A stretch of 64,000 bases of DNA from Halalkalibacter alkalisediminis. GTDB lineage: Bacteria; Bacillota; Bacilli; Bacillales; Bacillaceae_D. Below the pieces are notes generated by a model that saw nothing but the letters and a program-made list of their open reading frames with translations, made no database searches and was not told the origin of the DNA. How positions within the stretch are numbered: position 1 is the stretch's first letter; each line of letters starts with the position of its first letter. The position numbers were made by a program, and so were the translations under genes. The stretch lies in NCBI RefSeq assembly GCF_028610705.1, contig NZ_JAQQWT010000001.1:124001-188000 (forward strand). Reading direction: 5' to 3'. This document shows positions 1-7,874 of the stretch, one piece after another.

Positions 1-120
1 GAACTTCCGAATTTGAAGCGCTCGCAAGAATTAGGTTATGAAGAATTTGCAAGACATTGTTTAGAAACTGCAAAAGATTATTTCGCGGCACATCCAAGAA
101 CTAGTACGGTTAACCCTTGA
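1..120 (+). CDS. 3' end of an unidentified gene (partial)
   Basis: An open frame enters from the left edge and ends at the TGA at 118-120, giving the last 39 residues of a protein that ends in ...RTSTVNP. The tail is soluble and helical-looking, with no membrane segment. An intrinsic terminator follows at 144-172, which supports a real gene end. I do not recognise the family from this fragment. Confidence 0.55.
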   Translation, partial: ELPNLKRSQELGYEEFARHCLETAKDYFAAHPRTSTVNP

Positions 121-143
121 TTTTTCTTCATGGATATATTATT

Positions 144-172
144 CTCTCCTAATTTAATAGGAGAGTTTTTTT
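144..172 (+). terminator. intrinsic terminator after the partial gene
   Basis: A perfect 7-bp stem (CTCTCCT / AGGAGAG) with an 8-nt AT-rich loop is followed by seven T. It closes the transcript entering from the left. The stretch from here to aroD at 413 shows no convincing gene. Confidence 0.85.
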
Positions 173-412
173 ATTATAAATGAAAGATTTCCTTATAAAA
201 GGTTGCTAATTTTTCATATTTGCATTAAACTTTAGTACATAAAAGCTTAAAAGCGCGAAAGCGTAATCGTTAATGCAAAATATAAAATGACAGAATTTTA
301 GGTTGCTAAAAAGGACTAAGTTCCTTTATTATTAGAGGAACTATTTTTAAAATGTGATAGAGAGAAGCTGCTCATAAGAAATTTATTCAGATAAACGAGG
401 GGGAGTTAGGCC

Positions 413-1198
413 ATGAACGGGAAGGTTGCTCAAAGTAAGAATGTTAAAGTAAGAGGTATAGAATTAGGGGAAGGCAATGCACAAATTTGTATTCCTTTAG
501 TCGGTAAAAATAAAAGTGAACTCCTCATTGAATTAGAGGCTGCAAAAGGAAAGAAGCCTGATCTGGTTGAATGGCGTGCTGATTTTTTTGAAAATTTAGA
601 TGATACTGTAAAAGTAGTTGAAATGCTCTCCATTATTCGTACTCATGTGGAGGATATTCCAATTCTCTTTACCATTCGCTCGATAAAAGAAGGTGGAAAT
701 CCAATTCTTTTAACCGAACCAGCAAAGATCAAACTAATAGAGGATGTTTGTTCTACGAAACAAGTCGATATTATTGACTATGAGTTAGTTAATAATAAAG
801 AGGATATAAGATATTTAAGAACGATTTCTAATAAGCATAATGTCAAATTTATATTATCTTACCACAATTTTGAATATACGCCTGAATCTTCTGTCCTTTT
901 AGAGAAATGTGTTGCTGCACAGACATTTGAGGCCGATTTAGTGAAAATTTCTGTAATGTCTAAAAAATTAGATGATGTTTTACTTTTATTACAGACAACA
1001 CAAGATGCTCAAAAAATGGTTGACCTTCCATTAGTGACCATTTCGATGGGGAAATATGGTGCAATTACTAGAATGTTTGGATTCGTTTTTGGTTCCACGA
1101 TTACATTTGGTATGGGGCAAAATAGTTCTGCTCCAGGTCAGATCCCGGTAGACGAATTGAGAACAGTTATTGATATTATTAAAAAATCAACTAAATAA
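413..1198 (+). CDS. aroD: Type I 3-dehydroquinate dehydratase
   Basis: This class I (Schiff-base) dehydroquinase converts 3-dehydroquinate to 3-dehydroshikimate in the shikimate pathway. At 261 residues it has the usual length for the family. Visible hallmarks are EWR at 53-55, the catalytic His151 in SYHNFE, the Schiff-base Lys178 in ADLVKIS, and the C-terminal SAPGQ at 239-243. The ATG follows a GAGGGGGAG ribosome site. The first ~20 residues are polar and probably disordered. It is a single gene between two terminators and the only shikimate gene seen here. It could serve quinate catabolism instead of biosynthesis, but no other quinate genes are present. Confidence 0.93.
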   Translation: MNGKVAQSKNVKVRGIELGEGNAQICIPLVGKNKSELLIELEAAKGKKPDLVEWRADFFENLDDTVKVVEMLSIIRTHVEDIPILFTIRSIKEGGNPILLTEPAKIKLIEDVCSTKQVDIIDYELVNNKEDIRYLRTISNKHNVKFILSYHNFEYTPESSVLLEKCVAAQTFEADLVKISVMSKKLDDVLLLLQTTQDAQKMVDLPLVTISMGKYGAITRMFGFVFGSTITFGMGQNSSAPGQIPVDELRTVIDIIKKSTK

Positions 1199-1200
1199 TA

Positions 1201-1240
1201 AAAAAGTTGTTTCCGGAAATACTGGGGACAACTTTTTTTA
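1201..1240 (+). terminator. intrinsic terminator after aroD
   Basis: An imperfect hairpin (GTTGTTTCC against GGGGACAAC), flanked by A- and T-runs, begins just after the aroD stop codon. Confidence 0.75.
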
Positions 1241-1278
1241 TTAGGAAAAGATTCTTTTAAACGAAGGCCTCGTTTTGA

Positions 1279-1307
1279 TTGACTACAGACGTTTTATTTT
1301 ATATAAT
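1279..1307 (+). promoter_or_regulatory. Sigma-A promoter of the GntR/CoA-transferase/lyase operon
   Basis: TTGACT at 1279-1284 and TATAAT at 1302-1307 are separated by exactly 17 bp, close to the sigma-A consensus. The predicted start near 1314 lies just before the palindrome at 1320-1344, so a bound repressor would block initiation or early elongation. Confidence 0.8.
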
Positions 1308-1319
1308 TTATTTAATAAG

Positions 1320-1344
1320 AATTGGACTACCCAATAGTCCAATT
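1320..1344. promoter_or_regulatory. Palindromic operator, probably for the FadR-type regulator at 1369
   Basis: A perfect 10-bp inverted repeat, AATTGGACTA-5 bp-TAGTCCAATT, lies between the predicted transcription start and the regulator gene. FadR-subfamily GntR dimers bind short palindromes of this kind. Assignment to the adjacent regulator is inferred from position. Confidence 0.7.
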
Positions 1345-1368
1345 ATACTTCTTTAGGAGTGGATAACT

Positions 1369-2079
1369 ATGACCCATTCACATTTTTCAACTGTACGAAG
1401 TGAAAGACTATATGAGAAAATCGTCCAACAGCTATTGGAGTTAATTGACGAAGGAAAATTACAACCGGGTGATAGACTACCTGCAGAGCGTAAATTAGCT
1501 GAAAGTTTAGGGTGTAGTCGAACTTCGTTAAGAGAAGCATGCAGAGTTTTAGAGTCAGAAGGAATTATAATTTCAAAACCAGGTGGTGGGAGATTTATCC
1601 AACGGGTTGATCAAACTTTGACCTTAAAGTATCAATTTAATACAGTTGATATGTTAGAAAAAACCGCCATTATTTACTTCTTAGAAGCCAGAGAAGCACT
1701 TGAACCAAAGGTGGCAGAATTAGCTAGTCAAAGAGCAACCAGTGAAAACATAAGTAAGCTTGAAGATGTGATGACAAAAATGGAGGAAAAATTAAAGTAC
1801 CCTGAGGAGCATGTAGAAGCAGATAGCAGTTTTCACTTAGCTTTGGCAGAGGCTACTCAAAACTTTGTTTTTGTCTCGATGATGGAGTCAAATTTAAATA
1901 TGATTCGTCAAGTTCGAAAGCAGACACTGCATTCAGAATCTCGTTATCTTAAATCGTTAAGTGAGCATAGAGCTATTTTAGAGGCGGTAAAACAAAGAGA
2001 CGCGGAAAAAGCAGTTGAGGCTACACTTGATCACTTAAAACATATTCGTGATCATGTTTTAGGAGATCGTGAAAAGTAA
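1369..2079 (+). CDS. FadR-subfamily GntR transcriptional regulator
   Basis: This 236-residue protein has an N-terminal winged helix (about residues 10-75, including LPAERKLAESLGCSRTSLRE) and a C-terminal all-helical FCD ligand domain (about 90-225). FCD regulators normally sense a carboxylate or an acyl-type metabolite and release DNA when bound. It leads an operon with a CoA-transferase and an HMG-CoA-lyase-like enzyme, and a perfect palindrome lies 25 bp upstream. I infer autoregulation and control by a short dicarboxylate or a CoA-linked intermediate. The ligand cannot be read from sequence. Confidence 0.88.
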   Translation: MTHSHFSTVRSERLYEKIVQQLLELIDEGKLQPGDRLPAERKLAESLGCSRTSLREACRVLESEGIIISKPGGGRFIQRVDQTLTLKYQFNTVDMLEKTAIIYFLEAREALEPKVAELASQRATSENISKLEDVMTKMEEKLKYPEEHVEADSSFHLALAEATQNFVFVSMMESNLNMIRQVRKQTLHSESRYLKSLSEHRAILEAVKQRDAEKAVEATLDHLKHIRDHVLGDREK

Positions 2080-2115
2080 TCTAATTAAATTTACATTAAA
2101 AGGAAGTGCAAACAA

Positions 2116-3321
2116 ATGAAAAAAATGAGTTTTGGACCATTAACAGGTGTGAAGATATTAGATATCTCTACAATGATTGCAGCTCCGTTTGGTGCGACAC
2201 TACTAGCAGATTTAGGTGCAGAAGTTACAAAGGTTGAATTACCTGGTAAGGGTGATACCCTTCGGACGGTAGGTCCTTGGAAAGGGACGGAGCCATTAAG
2301 ATGGCCTGGATTAGCTCGTAATAAAAAATCTGTTACATTAGACATTCGCTCTGAAGAGGGAAAAGAAATCTTTTTGAAGTTAATAGCAAAAGTGGATGTA
2401 CTCATTGAAAATTTCAGACCAGGAACCTTAGAAAAATGGGGACTAGGTTATGAGGAATTAAAAAAGGTTAACCCTAAACTAATTATGACTAGAGTGTCTG
2501 GTTATGGTCAAACAGGTCCTTACAAAGAAAAGGCTGGTTTTGGAACTCCAGGGACAGCATTTAGTGGTCATACAGCTATTCAAGGGTATCCAGATCGTCC
2601 ACCAGTAAGTCCTTCTTATTCACTACTTGATTACATTACAGGCATTTATGTGGCGTTTGCGACAGTGAGTGCCCTTTACGGCCAAGAGGTAAATGATGAT
2701 GAGGAAGGCCAAGTAGTCGAGATGGGCTTATATGAATCTATTTTCCGTATGTTAGAGTTCTTAATAGCTGAGTACGATCAAAATGGAAAAGTAAGAGAAA
2801 GAAGTCCTGGACTTGCGGGGCATTCAAGTCCGGCGGGCACATACGAAACAAAGGATGGCAAGTTTGTTGTACTAGTGTGTAGCACAGATTCAACATTCAA
2901 CAGATTAGCTGAAGCGATGGAGCGCACAGATATGTTAGAGGATTCTCGTTATTATACCAACTCAGAACGCTTGAAGAATGATGCTGACGTTCAAGGAATT
3001 GTCTCAGATTGGATTAAACAATTAACACAACAAGAATTAACAGATAAATTAGATTCATTTGGTGTACCAGTAAGCCCCATTTTAACGATTGAAGATATCT
3101 TTAAAGATCCGCAGTATAAAGCAAGAGAGAATATTGTTGAAGTCGAACATCCACGACTTGGTACGATTAAAGTTCCAGGAGTAGTACCTAAATTCTCCAA
3201 AACACCTGGGGCGATTCGTCACCGCGCACCAGAACTTGGAGAGCATAATGAAGAAGTGTTAACAAGTCTTGGATTAACCGCTGAAGACTTAGCAAACTTA
3301 AAAGAAAAGGGGATTATCTAA
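2116..3321 (+). CDS. Class III (CaiB/BaiF) CoA-transferase
   Basis: The family moves CoA between carboxylic acids through an aspartyl thioester. The 401-residue length is typical. The N-terminal GVKILDISTMIAAPFGA motif and catalytic Asp172 in SLLDYITG are visible. Its stop codon overlaps the ATG of the downstream lyase gene (TAATG), so the two are translationally coupled. The pairing suggests that the transferase activates a branched hydroxy-dicarboxylate, for example 3-hydroxy-3-methylglutarate or citramalate, and the lyase then splits the CoA ester. The actual substrate is an inference. Confidence 0.88.
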   Translation: MKKMSFGPLTGVKILDISTMIAAPFGATLLADLGAEVTKVELPGKGDTLRTVGPWKGTEPLRWPGLARNKKSVTLDIRSEEGKEIFLKLIAKVDVLIENFRPGTLEKWGLGYEELKKVNPKLIMTRVSGYGQTGPYKEKAGFGTPGTAFSGHTAIQGYPDRPPVSPSYSLLDYITGIYVAFATVSALYGQEVNDDEEGQVVEMGLYESIFRMLEFLIAEYDQNGKVRERSPGLAGHSSPAGTYETKDGKFVVLVCSTDSTFNRLAEAMERTDMLEDSRYYTNSERLKNDADVQGIVSDWIKQLTQQELTDKLDSFGVPVSPILTIEDIFKDPQYKARENIVEVEHPRLGTIKVPGVVPKFSKTPGAIRHRAPELGEHNEEVLTSLGLTAEDLANLKEKGII

Positions 3322-4277
3322 TGAATGAATTAAAACAGCTTATAATACCTTCAAAAGTAGAAATTTGTGAAGTGGCTCCTCGTGATGGATTCCAAGCAGA
3401 GACGGAATGGATCCCAACAGAAACTAAGCTACGTATTATTAAAGAGCTTGCATCAACAGGTGTTAAATCAATGGAGATTACGTCATTTGTTCATCCTAAA
3501 GCAATTCCTCAATTAAAGGATGCAGAAGAAGTAGTAAGAAAATCTCAAGCCCTTAAAGGGATTAAGTTTAGAGCTTTAGTACCTAATGTAAAAGGAGCAG
3601 AAAGAGCCATTGATGCTGGAATTACAAAGTTAAAGTTGATGCTTTCTGCAACTGATGCTCATAGTCTTTCTAATGCTAACAGTACTAGTGAAGAAGCTCA
3701 AAATAAATTAGAGCCAATCATTGAAGTGGCTGCAAAAAGAGGAGTAAAAGTTGGAGGATCGATTTCAGTAGCATTCGGTTGCCCGTACGAGGGAAATGTG
3801 CCTTTAAGTCGTCTTGTAGCAATATTAGATCGATATACTAAAATGGGAATAGATGAGGTTTCGCTTGCTGATACAACTGGAATGGCGAATCCCGTGCAAG
3901 TGTACAACTTATTAGGAAATCTTAAGGAACAATTTCCTGCGATGACCTTCTCAATGCATCTTCATAACACACGAGGAATGGCTTTAGCAAATGCTGTGGC
4001 AGCGCTTCAACAAGGAGTGATCCATTTTGATAGCTCTATTGCTGGATTAGGAGGTTGTCCATATGCACCAGGTGCATCTGGCAATATTGCTACGGAGGAT
4101 CTCGTTCATTCATTTCATGAGATGGGAATGGAAACAGGCATTGACTTAAACTCTGCTATCAATATCGCTAAAGGAGTAAAAGAAACCCTTGGTCATGATG
4201 GTGGTAGTTACATGCTTCAAGCCGGCCCATGTTCTGAACTGCATATTAAACCAGCTTCTCAGGAGAAATTAGGCTAG
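3321..4277 (+). CDS. Hydroxymethylglutaryl-CoA lyase family protein
   Basis: This 318-residue TIM-barrel enzyme belongs to the HMG-CoA lyase group, which cleaves 3-hydroxyacyl-CoA substrates such as HMG-CoA to acetyl-CoA plus acetoacetate. Arg21-Asp22 (PRDGFQ), metal ligands His213 and His215 (MHLHNTRG) and the mobile-loop catalytic Cys246 (GGCPYAPGASGN) are all present, so it looks active. It overlaps the CoA-transferase gene by one base. In Bacillus, related YngG/MvaB enzymes serve leucine catabolism, but no leucine-catabolic genes are seen here. A citramalyl-CoA-type substrate is the main alternative. Confidence 0.88.
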   Translation: MNELKQLIIPSKVEICEVAPRDGFQAETEWIPTETKLRIIKELASTGVKSMEITSFVHPKAIPQLKDAEEVVRKSQALKGIKFRALVPNVKGAERAIDAGITKLKLMLSATDAHSLSNANSTSEEAQNKLEPIIEVAAKRGVKVGGSISVAFGCPYEGNVPLSRLVAILDRYTKMGIDEVSLADTTGMANPVQVYNLLGNLKEQFPAMTFSMHLHNTRGMALANAVAALQQGVIHFDSSIAGLGGCPYAPGASGNIATEDLVHSFHEMGMETGIDLNSAINIAKGVKETLGHDGGSYMLQAGPCSELHIKPASQEKLG

Positions 4278-4290
4278 TATGATAGATAGA

Positions 4291-4330
4291 AAAAGCATCT
4301 TGGATTTATAAAATCCAAGATGCTTTTTTA
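4291..4330 (+). terminator. Intrinsic terminator of the CoA-transferase/lyase operon
   Basis: A long near-perfect stem (AAAGCATCTTGGATTT against AAATCCAAGATGCTTT) with a 3-nt loop ends in a T-run. It ends the operon facing the convergent SASP gene. Confidence 0.9.
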
Positions 4331-4364
4331 ATGGAGTGAGTGTGGGCGAAAAATTAATTTTTAT

Positions 4365-4568
4365 TTAGAATCTTGAACCGTTTAACTGTTGTTCAGCCAT
4401 TTGAACAAGACGTTTTGTGATTTCTCCACCAACTGAACCATTTGCACGAGAAGTCGTATCAGCTCCAAGCTGTACCCCAAACTCTGTGGCAATTTCATAT
4501 TTCATTTGATCTAATGCTTCTTCTACTCCTGCTACTAAAAGGTTGTTGTTGTTCGTGTTCTGTGTCAT
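4365..4568 (-). CDS. Alpha/beta-type small acid-soluble spore protein
   Basis: This 67-residue SASP coats spore DNA and protects it from UV and heat in the forespore. The GPR protease site region EIATEFGVQ and the C-terminal conserved helix [16 protein letters not shown] are clear. The Asn-rich N-terminus is typical. It is a single gene on the minus strand and would be expected to depend on sigma-G. It is direct evidence that the organism sporulates. Confidence 0.95.
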   Translation of the reverse strand: MTQNTNNNNLLVAGVEEALDQMKYEIATEFGVQLGADTTSRANGSVGGEITKRLVQMAEQQLNGSRF

Positions 4569-4668
4569 GTCTAATCACCTCTTTGTAAGTTTTCAAAGTT
4601 AGTATATCAGGGAGGCGTTTATTATATACATTTATTAAACAAAAGGTAGTAAGATGCTAAATTAAAAC

Positions 4669-4698
4669 GGCCACCGAAACATTGTTCAGTCGGTGACC
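4669..4698 (-). terminator. Terminator of deoD
   Basis: GGCCACCGA and TCGGTGACC form a 9-bp stem with one mismatch or wobble. On the minus strand it is followed by a T-rich tract, placing it correctly after deoD. Confidence 0.75.
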
Positions 4699-4715
4699 GG
4701 TCTTTTTCATTTCTC

Positions 4716-5420
4716 TTATTTCTTGATGACAGCTTCTAAAGCAACTTCCATCATATCACTAAATGTCGTTTGGCGTTCTTCTGAAGTGGTTTCTTCACCA
4801 GTTAAAATATGATCACTTACAGTCAGAACTGATAGCGCGTTTCGGCCGAATTTCGCTGCAATCGTGTAAAGAGCGGCTGTTTCCATTTCAACGGCTAAAA
4901 TGCCGTACTTTGCCCATTTTTCAAGTTCGCCATTGTCGTTATAGAACATATCTGCGGTAAATACATTCCCCACCTTTAAATTTAACCCTTTTTCTACTCC
5001 TACATCATAAGCTTTCTTTAATAAATCAAAATTAGCCGTTGGAGCATAGTCGACGCCACCGAATGTCAGACGATTCATCTGTGAATCAGTTGAAGCACTC
5101 ATAGCTAAAATAACGTCTCTTACTTTAACATCCTTTTGTATAGCACCACATGTTCCAACACGGATTAAATTTTGAACATTATATTCTTGCATTAATTCAT
5201 TAATGTAAATGGATATGGAAGGAACACCCATACCTGTTCCTTGAACAGAAATTCTCTCTCCTTTATATGTACCAGTAAAGCCTAACATTCCTCTTACTTC
5301 ATTATAACAAACAGCATCCTCTAAAAACGTTTCTGCAATATATTTTGCTCGTAAAGGGTCTCCTGGAAGAAGTATTGTTTCAGCAATTTCACCTTGTTTT
5401 GCACCAATATGTACGCTCAT
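4716..5420 (-). CDS. deoD: Purine-nucleoside phosphorylase, DeoD type
   Basis: This enzyme phosphorolyses purine (deoxy)nucleosides for salvage. The 234-residue length matches the hexameric DeoD class. The phosphate-binding [10 protein letters not shown] region near residues 20-30, RVGTCGAI, the VEMETAALY substrate motif and the catalytic Asp in TVSDH are visible. The ATG follows a GGAGGGC ribosome site. It is transcribed alone. Confidence 0.95.
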   Translation of the reverse strand: MSVHIGAKQGEIAETILLPGDPLRAKYIAETFLEDAVCYNEVRGMLGFTGTYKGERISVQGTGMGVPSISIYINELMQEYNVQNLIRVGTCGAIQKDVKVRDVILAMSASTDSQMNRLTFGGVDYAPTANFDLLKKAYDVGVEKGLNLKVGNVFTADMFYNDNGELEKWAKYGILAVEMETAALYTIAAKFGRNALSVLTVSDHILTGEETTSEERQTTFSDMMEVALEAVIKK

Positions 5421-5661
5421 TTAAGTGCCCTCCTAAATAGTATTTGAATAGATTACATCCATCCATACTATAACATAACCAATTGACTTCTCAAATTAGT
5501 GAGGACCTTGATGTGACACTCTTTTTATTACAATTTAAGAAACGAATTGGATTTGTAAGAGTTGAACAAGATTGATCTTTCGAAGTAGCTAAATAAAAGC
5601 TCAAGCTTAGATAGGTACACTTAGCATTAACTTGTATTAAGTTTGGTTATTCAGTACTAAA

Positions 5662-5681
5662 AGCGCCCTTTTACAGGCGCT
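5662..5681 (-). terminator. Hairpin downstream of the first yjcZ-like gene
   Basis: AGCGCC and GGCGCT form a 6-bp GC stem with an 8-nt loop. On the minus strand it is followed by TTT. It lies just beyond the stop of the small sporulation gene. The remaining stretch between deoD and this site holds no gene I can support. Confidence 0.65.
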
Positions 5682-5689
5682 CTATGACG

Positions 5690-5830
5690 TTACCTAAACC
5701 AACTTGCACCAAGGATGATCAACAGGATGACAAGCACTACAATGAGAGCAAAGCCAAAACCTGAACCTCGCCTAGGTGTAGGAGGGCAACAATATCCATA
5801 ACTTCCGTACCAAGGACCGTAGTAACCCAT
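5690..5830 (-). CDS. YjcZ-family sporulation protein
   Basis: This 46-residue protein has a Gly/Tyr-rich N-terminus (MGYYGPWYGSYGYCC) followed by one hydrophobic helix in FALIVVLVILLIILGASWF, the standard YjcZ layout. YjcZ-type proteins are small membrane-associated proteins made during sporulation, and their function is poorly known. The start chosen follows an AAAGGTGG ribosome site; a longer reading would add 18 unsupported residues. A second family member is at 35431-35619. Confidence 0.88.
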   Translation of the reverse strand: MGYYGPWYGSYGYCCPPTPRRGSGFGFALIVVLVILLIILGASWFR

Positions 5831-6001
5831 ATCGATACCACCTTTCAAAAGGAGGGTTAATACACAGTATGCAAATGTCCTCAAATGCGACTGGGTAAGT
5901 GTGGAAATTTCGCGAAAAATGTGTTTAGATTAAATAATAGCAATCTTTGTTCATGTGAAATTTGATTGGTGAAATGCTGAATTCATTTTAGGAGCTAGAA
6001 C

Positions 6002-7078
6002 ATGGGGATAAACGATATCATTGTTTACATAATGGTCTTCTTTTTAGTTTTAGGTGCGATCGATAAATGTTTGGGAAATAGATGGGGGTTAGGAGAAAGT
6101 TTTACAAATGGTTTTATGGCAATGGGGCCATTAACACTGGCAATGGTTGGAATCGTTTCTTTAGCACCTGTGATTGCCAAGCTAGTAACGCCTTTTATTG
6201 CTCCTATTTACGGTCTGGTGGGAGCGGACCCTGCAGCATTTGCTAATACGATTTTAGCATTAGATATGGGAGGGTATGCCTTAGCTGTTGAAATGGCTAG
6301 GAGTCCTGATGCTGAAATTTTTTCTTGGGTATTTTTAGGAACCATGATGGGACCTACTATCGTCTTTACAATACCAGTCGCATTGGGAATAATTGATAAA
6401 AAAGATCACGGTTATTTTGCAAAAGGTGTACTACTTGGAATAATCACCGTTCCAATAGGTTGTTTAATAGGTGGTTTTGTAGCCAAGCTTGATATGCAAG
6501 TCGTAATGGCCAATCTAATTCCAACAATGGCGCTATCTTTATTTATTGCTCTTGGACTATGGAAGGCAACGGTTAAAATGATAAGAGGGTTTGAAATTCT
6601 TGGAAAGGCAATCGAAATTATAGCCATTATCGGTTTAACTGCCATCATTGTTGAAACTCTAACAGGTTTCGTTCTTATTCCCAATATGACCCCACTCAAT
6701 GAAGGAATTCAAATTGTCGGTATGATCGTAATTATCCTTGCAGGCGCCTTTCCAATGGTGACTTTTATTAGTAGCGTATTTAAGAAAAATTTACTGAAAA
6801 TGGGTTCAAGATTAGGAATAAATGAGATGTCAACTACTGGTTTAATTGCTTCCGTGGCTCACGTTATTCCAATGTTAGCTATATATAAAGATATGGAGCC
6901 AAAAGGGAAGGTAATTAACGTTGCGTTTGCCGTTAGTGGAGCATTTGTTTTAGGTGGTCACTTAGGGTTTGTAGCAGGAATGAAAAAAGAGATGGTCTTT
7001 GCAATGATTGTAGGCAAATTAACCGCTGGAATTACAGCAGTGTTGTTAGCGCAGGCAGTGATGAGCCGTGAAGGGTAA
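6002..7078 (+). CDS. eutH: EutH-type ethanolamine permease
   Basis: This 358-residue membrane protein has about ten hydrophobic helices and the conserved EutH features, including LALDMGGYALA and GTMMGPTIVFTIPVA. EutH brings (ethanolammonium) ethanolamine across the membrane at low external concentration. The usual partners, EutBC ammonia-lyase and microcompartment genes, are absent from the window. It is either an orphan permease or supplies a pathway elsewhere. The ATG follows a TAGGAGC ribosome site. A nitroreductase gene starts 76 bp downstream in the same direction. Confidence 0.87.
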   Translation: MGINDIIVYIMVFFLVLGAIDKCLGNRWGLGESFTNGFMAMGPLTLAMVGIVSLAPVIAKLVTPFIAPIYGLVGADPAAFANTILALDMGGYALAVEMARSPDAEIFSWVFLGTMMGPTIVFTIPVALGIIDKKDHGYFAKGVLLGIITVPIGCLIGGFVAKLDMQVVMANLIPTMALSLFIALGLWKATVKMIRGFEILGKAIEIIAIIGLTAIIVETLTGFVLIPNMTPLNEGIQIVGMIVIILAGAFPMVTFISSVFKKNLLKMGSRLGINEMSTTGLIASVAHVIPMLAIYKDMEPKGKVINVAFAVSGAFVLGGHLGFVAGMKKEMVFAMIVGKLTAGITAVLLAQAVMSREG

Positions 7079-7153
7079 AGGAATACAACTCATTTGTTTT
7101 CTTTTCTAAGGTATGGTACCATCCTTCCTAAAATAAGAAATGGAGAGGGAAAG

Positions 7154-7825
7154 ATGAATAAAGAAAATGTAAAAAAACAAGTACTAGACGCGCTTCATTA
7201 TAGACATGCGACAAAAACATTTGATCCGGATAAGAAAATTTCCGAAGAAGATTTTAAGTTTATTTTAGAGACTGGACGCTTATCACCTAGCTCTATAGGG
7301 ATAGAGCCTTGGAAGTTTATTATTGTTCAGAATACGGAATGGAGAGAAAAGCTAAGAGACATTGCTTGGGGAGCAGGAGGACAGCTCCCAACAGCTAGTC
7401 ATTTTGTTATAATACTTGCACGAACGATCAAAGATGTAAAATTTGATTCGGAATATATCGCTCGGCACTTAAGGACAGTAAAGAAGTACCCCGCAGATGT
7501 TCTAAAGGAGATTCCGGAAAGATATAAAAATTTTCAAGAAAAATTTGGCTTATTGCAGAGTGAGCGAACCATTTTTGATTGGTCCTCAAAACAAACCTAT
7601 ATTGCATTAGCAAATATGATGACGGCAGCTGCTCAAATTGGTGTCGATTCCTGTCCAATTGAAGGGTTCAACTACAATCTTGTTCATACCTTTCTAAAAG
7701 AAAAGGGACTGCTAGAAGATGGTTCATTTGATATATCGGTTATGGTTGCATTTGGTTATCGAGCAGTTGAACCACGTTCGAAAACGAGGAAACCGATGGG
7801 TGATATTGTTAAGTGGATTAACTAG
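7154..7825 (+). CDS. NAD(P)H-dependent nitroreductase-family oxidoreductase
   Basis: This FMN flavoprotein reduces nitro compounds, quinones or flavins at NAD(P)H expense. It resembles the NfsB/YfkO group at 223 residues. The N-terminal RHATKTFDPDKKIS and the RLSPSSIGIEPWKF segment carry the FMN-binding residues, and DSCPIEGF lies near the C-terminal third. The ATG at 7154 follows GGAGAGGG; an upstream in-frame start lacks a ribosome site. It could share transcription with eutH, but the functions are unrelated. Confidence 0.87.
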   Translation: MNKENVKKQVLDALHYRHATKTFDPDKKISEEDFKFILETGRLSPSSIGIEPWKFIIVQNTEWREKLRDIAWGAGGQLPTASHFVIILARTIKDVKFDSEYIARHLRTVKKYPADVLKEIPERYKNFQEKFGLLQSERTIFDWSSKQTYIALANMMTAAAQIGVDSCPIEGFNYNLVHTFLKEKGLLEDGSFDISVMVAFGYRAVEPRSKTRKPMGDIVKWIN

Positions 7826-7831
7826 AAATAT

Positions 7832-7869
7832 AGGAGTCACCAAGGAACGATTTTTCCTTGGTGACTCCT
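7832..7869. terminator. Bidirectional terminator between the nitroreductase gene and ligD
   Basis: A 14-bp perfect stem (AGGAGTCACCAAGG / CCTTGGTGACTCCT) sits between the two convergent genes, with T-rich sequence on each side. It probably serves both. Confidence 0.85.
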
Positions 7870-7874
7870 TTCCT

